Source: Neobacillus thermocopriae
GTDB lineage: Bacteria; Bacillota; Bacilli; Bacillales; Cytobacillaceae
Direction: 5' to 3'
Assembly (NCBI RefSeq): GCF_010975035.1
Contig: NZ_JAAIUV010000017.1
Coordinates: forward strand, 1 to 64,000
DNA: 64,000 nt
Shown: positions 59,135 through 64,000 of the stretch, one piece after another
Position numbering within the stretch: position 1 is the first letter of the stretch
Layout of the letters: every line of letters starts with the position of its first letter
Program-made: the position numbers and the translations under genes
Notes under the pieces: model-generated
What the model saw: the letters and a program-made list of their open reading frames with translations, nothing else
Told to the model about the DNA's origin: nothing
Database searches by the model: none

Positions 59135-59862
59135 AAGCAAACACTTCATTCTTAGCTACTCTTAATCCTTCCTGTAAGTTGTTTGCCCATTTATTTGTTA
59201 TGTTTCTATTGATGAACATTACGAATATGAAAGGGACATTCTTTATATGGATTTTAGCTGTTCTTATCGGCATTTTTTTAGGCGGATGGAGAATCACGTA
59301 TTTTTTAAAAAGGTTATTTCCTTATTTTGGATTTTTTGTTTTAATTTTTTGGATGATGGCTGCTTTTGGGGAAGGACAGGAAACGATTTGGCAATGGGCA
59401 TGGTTCCATATTACGAAAGAAAGCTTGAATCACGGCCTGACGATTGCTTTACGGATGTTAGCGTTTGTCACGTATGGATTATTATTTACTTCTACAACCG
59501 ACTTAACATTGTTCATTATGAGTTTAATCCATCAATGCAAACTTTCACCTAAATGGGCATATGGACTATTAGCAGGGCTGCGCTTTATCCCCTTATTCCA
59601 ATCTGAACTTAACCAAATGAAGACTGCTCATAAAGTTAGAGGATATAAGGAAAAAAATGGGTGGAAGGCTTTTAAAAGGTATGCGTTGCCGTTATTTACA
59701 CATGGAATCAGGAAATCTGAAAGAATAGCGATTGCGATGGAAGCACGTGGATTTACTGGAACAAAGAATAGAACTTATTATCGCACCACTAAAATTGGAT
59801 CAAGAGACTGGGCCTATTTACTTTCTTTAGTATCTGTTGTCATAGGAATGACTTTTTTATAA
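59131..59862 (+). CDS. ykoC: YkoC, EcfT-type transmembrane component
   Basis: A 243-residue membrane protein of the EcfT (CbiQ) family with about five helices. Two coupling-helix motifs needed to contact the ATPases are present: KVRGYK near residue 170 and MEARGFTG near 205. It completes the tenA-ykoE-ykoD-ykoC operon. Confidence 0.93.
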   Translation: MKANTSFLATLNPSCKLFAHLFVMFLLMNITNMKGTFFIWILAVLIGIFLGGWRITYFLKRLFPYFGFFVLIFWMMAAFGEGQETIWQWAWFHITKESLNHGLTIALRMLAFVTYGLLFTSTTDLTLFIMSLIHQCKLSPKWAYGLLAGLRFIPLFQSELNQMKTAHKVRGYKEKNGWKAFKRYALPLFTHGIRKSERIAIAMEARGFTGTKNRTYYRTTKIGSRDWAYLLSLVSVVIGMTFL

Positions 59863-59962
59863 TAGCACATAATAATAAGAAATTACTGATGATATAGGTG
59901 TGGTGTATTCAATTCCACCGGAATATCACACAAACTACAAAATATTATAATCAAAAAAAGAT

Positions 59963-59988
59963 AAGACAGGTACTGCCCTGTCTTTTTT
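59963..59988 (+). terminator. Terminator of the tenA-ykoEDC operon
   Basis: AAGACAGG and CCTGTCTT form an 8-bp stem with a TACTGC loop, followed by a T-run. Confidence 0.85.
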
Positions 59989-60457
59989 GTTATATACTTA
60001 TTTAGGTTATTCAGATAAATATCCTTTTTTCATTACAATCTTTCTTATTAGCTTCCCAAAAAAAAAGAGTTATTCCTATGATAATGGATCTGACTGCAAA
60101 GTTATATAAACTACTTTCTAATTTCCCAATGGATTCCCCTAATTCCGCATATAGAGTTTCTTCTATACTAAATATAACACCCTCTAATAATGTGATTTCA
60201 TTTTATAATTAGGGATGGGAAAAGTTTTTATAAAAATGAAGTTTAAGAGGAATTCTGAATGGTTTTGAAGGTAGAAGTGAGTTTGAAGGAGAATTAAATT
60301 ATCAATTGATATTTATGGTATTAGATTTAAAAAAGCTGCAGGATAATGGTTTGTTAAATCATACGATAATTAAATGAGGTATTTCGTTTCAAATATTTGA
60401 ATGTTTTTTGCTGATGTGTTCTGAAAGCATTCCTTGTTATAGATGGAAGGTGACGAT
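59989..60457. other. Intergenic region with two short decayed frames
   Basis: No intact gene is visible. A minus-strand frame (about 60015-60195) reads LLEGVIFSIEETLYAELGES and continues hydrophobic, without a start codon. A plus-strand frame (about 60240-60376) reads RGILNGFEGRSEFEGELNYQ then LIFMVLDLKKLQDNGLLNHT, also without a start; its end resembles SHOCT-type tails only faintly. Both look like gene fragments. The promoter of the following two-component genes should lie here. Confidence 0.35.
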
Positions 60458-61093
60458 ATGAAAATCAAAGTGCTGATAGCGGATGATAATTCCTTTATTC
60501 GTGAAGGATTGAAAATTATTTTAAATACATATGAAGAATTTGAAGTGGTTGCATCGGTTAATGATGGTCTGGAGGCAGTGAATATCTGCAAGCAGCATGT
60601 AATCGATGTGGCCCTATTAGACGTGCGGATGCCAAATATGAATGGTGTTGAGGCGACCAAGCTGATCAGTGAACAAACAAAGACAAAACCATTGATTATT
60701 ACCACCTTTGATGATGACGAGTATATATTGGATGCCATCAAAAATGGTGCTAAAGGCTATTTGCTGAAAAATAATGACCCGGAACGGATTCGTGAAGCGA
60801 TTATTAGCGTATACAATAGCAATACTGTCATTCAGGATGTTGTAATGGAGAAAATTAAGTCCAATTTAATAGATAAGAAGCAGGAAAGCAAAATAGATAG
60901 GAGCCTGTTTACTGAGCGTGAACTGGATATCATGGCCTTAATTGCAAAGGGGTTTTCAAATAAAGAGATTTCCAAACAACTATATATTTCTGAAGGAACG
61001 ATTGCTAACCATATTACTTCGATACTTAATAAAACCGGGCTCAGTCACCGCACGCAAATTGCGATTTACTATTTAACAGGAAGAGTTCATTAA
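60458..61093 (+). CDS. NarL/LuxR-family response regulator
   Basis: A 211-residue response regulator. The receiver has DDNSF at the acidic pocket, the phosphoacceptor aspartate in VALLDVRMPN near residue 53, and K in YLLKNN. The C-terminal LuxR-type helix-turn-helix reads FTERELDIMALIAKGFSNKE and then ISEGTIANHITSIL. It resembles DesR, YvfU and LnrK. ATG 60458 follows GGAAGGTG; an ATG at 60443 overlaps it. The sensor kinase follows after one base. Confidence 0.9.
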   Translation: MKIKVLIADDNSFIREGLKIILNTYEEFEVVASVNDGLEAVNICKQHVIDVALLDVRMPNMNGVEATKLISEQTKTKPLIITTFDDDEYILDAIKNGAKGYLLKNNDPERIREAIISVYNSNTVIQDVVMEKIKSNLIDKKQESKIDRSLFTERELDIMALIAKGFSNKEISKQLYISEGTIANHITSILNKTGLSHRTQIAIYYLTGRVH

Positions 61094-61094
61094 C

Positions 61095-62207
61095 ATGGAA
61101 TTCTGGATGATTTTTAGTAAGCTCATATTATTGGGATATTTGGTTCTCCGGTTTATACATGTTACAGATCGAAATATTCCTTGGATTATTTTTTCCTTGT
61201 TGCTTTATTTGTGTATTAATATTTTATATTATATTGTGAAACAAGATAGGATGAAGAGGGGGATTCTATTTCTTTCGCTGGTCCAAATTCTTGCATCCTA
61301 TTATATGGTTCAGTCATTATTTATTTTATTGTTGCCGTTAAATCTGTGTGAAATTTTCCCTTTTCAAAATAAAAATCGTTTTATGATACTAATCTTGGTT
61401 TTCCTGCCACTCCTCCCTCTTCCTAATGATTTGGCTTTTCAATACGGATTGGTTGCAGCCTTAAGTTTCATTATATATATGATGTTCATGCAGTTTACCG
61501 CACGGTTACAAATGCAAGAGGCTCAATTAGATGTAATGAGGAAAAATCTCCAAAAAGTAACTAGAATTTTAAATGAAAATAATGAATTTATCAGGCAGTC
61601 CGAATATACGTTTAAATTGGAGGAGCGAAATCGTCTTGCTCAAGTTTTTCATGATAAAATTGGCCACACGATGACCGGTGCCCTCATTCAAATGGAAGCG
61701 GCTAAGCGGTTGATAGGTTCTGATCAAAAGAAAGCTCTGGAATTACTGCAAAATGCTATTAATATTTCAAACATGGGGATTGAGCAAATTCGGATTACCT
61801 TAAAAAATTTGAAGCCTCCTATCGAACAAATAGGCATTAATCGGATGAAATTATTTATTGAGGAGTTTTCTGCTAAACATTCATTATCAATGCCTTTTAT
61901 ATATAAGGGAGATATGGAAAGAATCACCCCGATTCAGTGGAAAATTATTTATGAAAATTTGACAGAGGCACTAACAAATGCTCTTAAATATTCTGAAGCA
62001 ACAATGATTTCCATTAAAATTCATGTCCTAAATACAATGATTAAAGTAGAAGTAAAGGATAACGGTGTTGGAGTTCAAAAGGTGAAAAAAGGAATTGGAT
62101 TGATTGGAATGGAGGAACGGACTGCATCTATCAATGGAAAGATTATTGTGGACGGAACTAATGGCTTTTCCGTTACGATGTTAATCCCCATCCAAGGAAC
62201 CATGTAA
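61095..62207 (+). CDS. Sensor histidine kinase, HisKA_3 (NarX/DesK) type
   Basis: A 370-residue kinase. The N-terminal half has about five or six membrane helices and no large extracytoplasmic domain, so it probably senses something in the membrane. A coiled-coil linker leads to the HisKA_3 dimerisation domain with the phosphoacceptor in RLAQVFHDKIGHTMTGAL, then the HATPase domain with NALKYSEAT, DNGVGV and GIGLIGMEER. It is the partner of the preceding regulator, translated from the same message. Confidence 0.9.
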   Translation: MEFWMIFSKLILLGYLVLRFIHVTDRNIPWIIFSLLLYLCINILYYIVKQDRMKRGILFLSLVQILASYYMVQSLFILLLPLNLCEIFPFQNKNRFMILILVFLPLLPLPNDLAFQYGLVAALSFIIYMMFMQFTARLQMQEAQLDVMRKNLQKVTRILNENNEFIRQSEYTFKLEERNRLAQVFHDKIGHTMTGALIQMEAAKRLIGSDQKKALELLQNAINISNMGIEQIRITLKNLKPPIEQIGINRMKLFIEEFSAKHSLSMPFIYKGDMERITPIQWKIIYENLTEALTNALKYSEATMISIKIHVLNTMIKVEVKDNGVGVQKVKKGIGLIGMEERTASINGKIIVDGTNGFSVTMLIPIQGTM

Positions 62208-62281
62208 ATAGGAAAAATTTCCATATTGCCTGACACCCCATGAAAAATGTAAATATGAAAATATGAAATTTCTCATGTGAA

Positions 62282-62322
62282 AAGGATGAATGATTGCACT
62301 TATGCAGCATCATCCTTTTTTT
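62282..62322 (+). terminator. Terminator or attenuator between the kinase and exporter genes
   Basis: AAGGATGA and TCATCCTT pair around a loop that itself contains TGCACTTATGCA, followed by eight Ts. The exporter genes may thus have their own promoter or depend on read-through. Confidence 0.75.
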
Positions 62323-62359
62323 TATAATGAATTCAAAAGTTAATGAGGGGTGAAATAGT

Positions 62360-63295
62360 GTGAAGGTACTTGAAGTAAAAAATTTAACGAAAAAGTTTGA
62401 TGGTTTTATTGCCGTTGATAATATTTCTTTATCTATCAATGAAGGTGAAATATTTGGGTTACTTGGACCGAATGGTGCTGGAAAAAGTACTACGATTAAT
62501 TTAATTGCTGGTCTCTTGAGAAGTAGTGAAGGGGAAATTAAAATTTTAGGGAAAAACAATATGAAACATAGCCGATACACAAAGATGAATATTGGCATTG
62601 TGCCGCAGGACTTGGCGATTTACGAGGATCTTACTGCTTTTGAAAATGTGAAATTTTTTGCTGGATTATACGGTTTAAGAGGGACTGAATTAACTGATCG
62701 TGTCCAAGAAGCATTGGAATTTGTCGGTCTCCTTGATATGCAAAGAGCATATCCAAAGAATTTTTCAGGTGGCATGAAAAGACGGTTGAACATAGCTTGC
62801 GCCATTGCTCATCGTCCAAAATTAATTATTATGGATGAACCGACGGTTGGGATTGATCCTCATTCACGAAATTACATTCTTCAATCCATTCATAAGTTAA
62901 ATGAAATGGGCTGTACAATTATTTATACCAGCCATTATATGGAGGAGGTCGAGGAAATCTGTACGAGGATTTCCATTATGGATCATGGAAAGGTGATTGC
63001 AGAAGGGACAAAAGAACAATTAATAGCGATCATCACTAATACAAAGGATATTTGGATAGAGGTAAAATCGGTTGAACAAATTGATATAGAAAAAATTAAG
63101 GAAATTAACGGGGTAAAAACCGTCTCTTTAGATAAAAACGTAATCAAAATTAATTCGGAAATAGGTATCAATAATTTAAATAATATTCTTCTGTATTTAA
63201 TGAATCAAAAGGTTGAAATTGGTTCGCTGGAGGAAAGGGAGCCCAATCTGGAAACTGTATTCCTTACATTAACCGGAAGAAATTTAAGAGATTAG
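62360..63295 (+). CDS. ABC-2 exporter ATP-binding protein (LnrL/YvfR-like)
   Basis: A 311-residue ABC ATPase of the drug/bacteriocin exporter class. Walker A is GPNGAGKST near residue 37, the signature FSGGMKRRLNIACA, and Walker B IIMDEPTVGID. A C-terminal extension after residue 220 is typical of this class. It starts at GTG 62360 after GAGGGGTG. With the two-component genes upstream and an ABC-2 permease downstream it resembles the B. subtilis linearmycin-resistance set lnrJKLMN or yvfRSTU. Confidence 0.9.
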   Translation: MKVLEVKNLTKKFDGFIAVDNISLSINEGEIFGLLGPNGAGKSTTINLIAGLLRSSEGEIKILGKNNMKHSRYTKMNIGIVPQDLAIYEDLTAFENVKFFAGLYGLRGTELTDRVQEALEFVGLLDMQRAYPKNFSGGMKRRLNIACAIAHRPKLIIMDEPTVGIDPHSRNYILQSIHKLNEMGCTIIYTSHYMEEVEEICTRISIMDHGKVIAEGTKEQLIAIITNTKDIWIEVKSVEQIDIEKIKEINGVKTVSLDKNVIKINSEIGINNLNNILLYLMNQKVEIGSLEEREPNLETVFLTLTGRNLRD

Positions 63296-63309
63296 AAAGG
63301 GGGATACCT

Positions 63310-64000
63310 TTGAATATACTCAACATTACTTGGAAGGAAATCAAGGTGAGTTTCCGGGATTATCATACATTTATATTAATGCTGGCATTTCCAATTATCC
63401 TGATGTTGATTCTTGGGTCTGCCTTATCTAACAATTTTGATAAAAAAATTAAAGTTGATAATGTTCATGTTATATATAAAAACTCTGCTAGCCAAGCGGT
63501 TTTTTCCTATTTTCAAAGTTTTATCAAAGAAGCTAAAGTAGCAGGCATCGATTTTACGGAAGTGGCTGATGGGATAAACGGACGAGATGAGGTAAAGGAA
63601 AATCATTTCACAGCCTTTATCGAGGTGACTGATAAAGGATTAACATTAATCGGTAGTAGTCAGAACAGCATTGAAGAGAGTATCCTCCAAGGGATGCTGA
63701 CGGCATTTGCTGATAAATATAACCTGGCGGCTGCGGTAGTAAGTGTTGACCCAACAAAAGTGAGTACGGTTTTAGCCAGTAGTACTAAGCATGATTATAT
63801 AACAGAACATTCTCTGCGATCAGCGAAGGCACCAAGTTCGATGGACTACTATGCAATTGCGATCACGACGATGATTGCCTTTTATGCAGCATTGTATGGA
63901 ATGGGTCTTCTTCGTGAGGAAAGAGTTAAACATACGTCGATTCGATTATTAGCAGCCCCGATTCGAAAGAGCGAAATTTTCCTAGGAAAAATTATTGGCT
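63310..64000 (+). CDS. ABC-2 type exporter permease, 5' part (runs off the window)
   Basis: An open frame from TTG 63310 to the window end (230 codons, no stop). It begins MNILNITWKEIKVSFRDYHT, with the first membrane helix FILMLAFPIILMLILGSAL, then a long extracytoplasmic domain and the start of a second helix block (MDYYAIAITTMIAFYAALYG followed by MGLLREERVKHTSIRLLAAP). This is the ABC-2/LnrM-YvfS topology. The start follows AAGGGGG. It belongs with the ATPase 14 bases upstream. Any second permease would lie beyond the window. Confidence 0.85.
   Translation, partial: MNILNITWKEIKVSFRDYHTFILMLAFPIILMLILGSALSNNFDKKIKVDNVHVIYKNSASQAVFSYFQSFIKEAKVAGIDFTEVADGINGRDEVKENHFTAFIEVTDKGLTLIGSSQNSIEESILQGMLTAFADKYNLAAAVVSVDPTKVSTVLASSTKHDYITEHSLRSAKAPSSMDYYAIAITTMIAFYAALYGMGLLREERVKHTSIRLLAAPIRKSEIFLGKIIG

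Overview
The window is chromosomal DNA from a low-GC, endospore-forming member of the Bacillaceae, centred on the replication origin. The genus call rests on gene order and close protein similarity to Bacillus subtilis from gyrA through walJ, on the sporulation-linked genes spoIIIJ, jag, soj/spo0J and yyaC, and on AGGAGG-type ribosome binding sites with frequent TTG/GTG starts. I cannot name the species.

Layout. 1-510: 5' end of a minus-strand 16S rRNA gene with its promoter and boxA-like leader. 511-9527 (minus): gyrA, gyrB, remB, recF, yaaA, dnaN, dnaA. Both halves of oriC are visible: DnaA boxes, a DnaA-trio tract and an AT-rich stretch between dnaA and dnaN, and a second DnaA-box field between dnaA and rpmH. 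10219-19601 (plus): rpmH, rnpA, spoIIIJ, jag, mnmE, mnmG, rsmG, noc, soj, spo0J. 19705-33781: a DUF554 gene, yyaC, mscS-type channel, DUF951, yyaE, ychF, rpsF-ssb-rpsR, yybS-gdpP-rplI, dnaC and purA with a PurR-type operator. 34062-34724: tRNA-Lys/Glu/Asp/Phe, preceded by a truncated tRNA copy. 35011-42471: an M23 peptidase and walRKHIJ. 42515-46206: an IS remnant, a RibD-like reductase, htrC, a CxxH/CxxC mini-protein, a cluster of seven DnaA boxes, and rlmH. Three exact parS sites lie in spo0J, before ssb and in walK.

From about 46.2 kb the conserved origin block ends and accessory content begins: a serine-recombinase remnant, a small 4-TM oxidase-like protein, a PadR-linked HrtAB/MacB-type ABC exporter, a decayed membrane gene, a broken partial duplicate beside an intact flavodoxin-fold reductase, a BirA-controlled operon (bioY, yhfT, yhfS and two MaoC-type hot-dog genes), a TPP-riboswitch operon (tenA-ykoE-ykoD-ykoC), and a two-component system followed by an ABC-2 exporter that runs off the end.

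The item I would look at first is the BirA-box operon at 51730-55740. It couples biotin uptake to an acyl-CoA ligase, an atypical thiolase and a two-subunit hydratase/dehydratase. The thiolase lacks the second catalytic cysteine and appears to start at AUU. The set looks like a biotin-responsive acyl-chain module, perhaps for making or salvaging a pimelate precursor. Other good leads are the DnaA-box cluster beside rlmH, the shared 9-bp operator of the PadR/ABC pair, and the truncated tRNA at the head of the tRNA operon.
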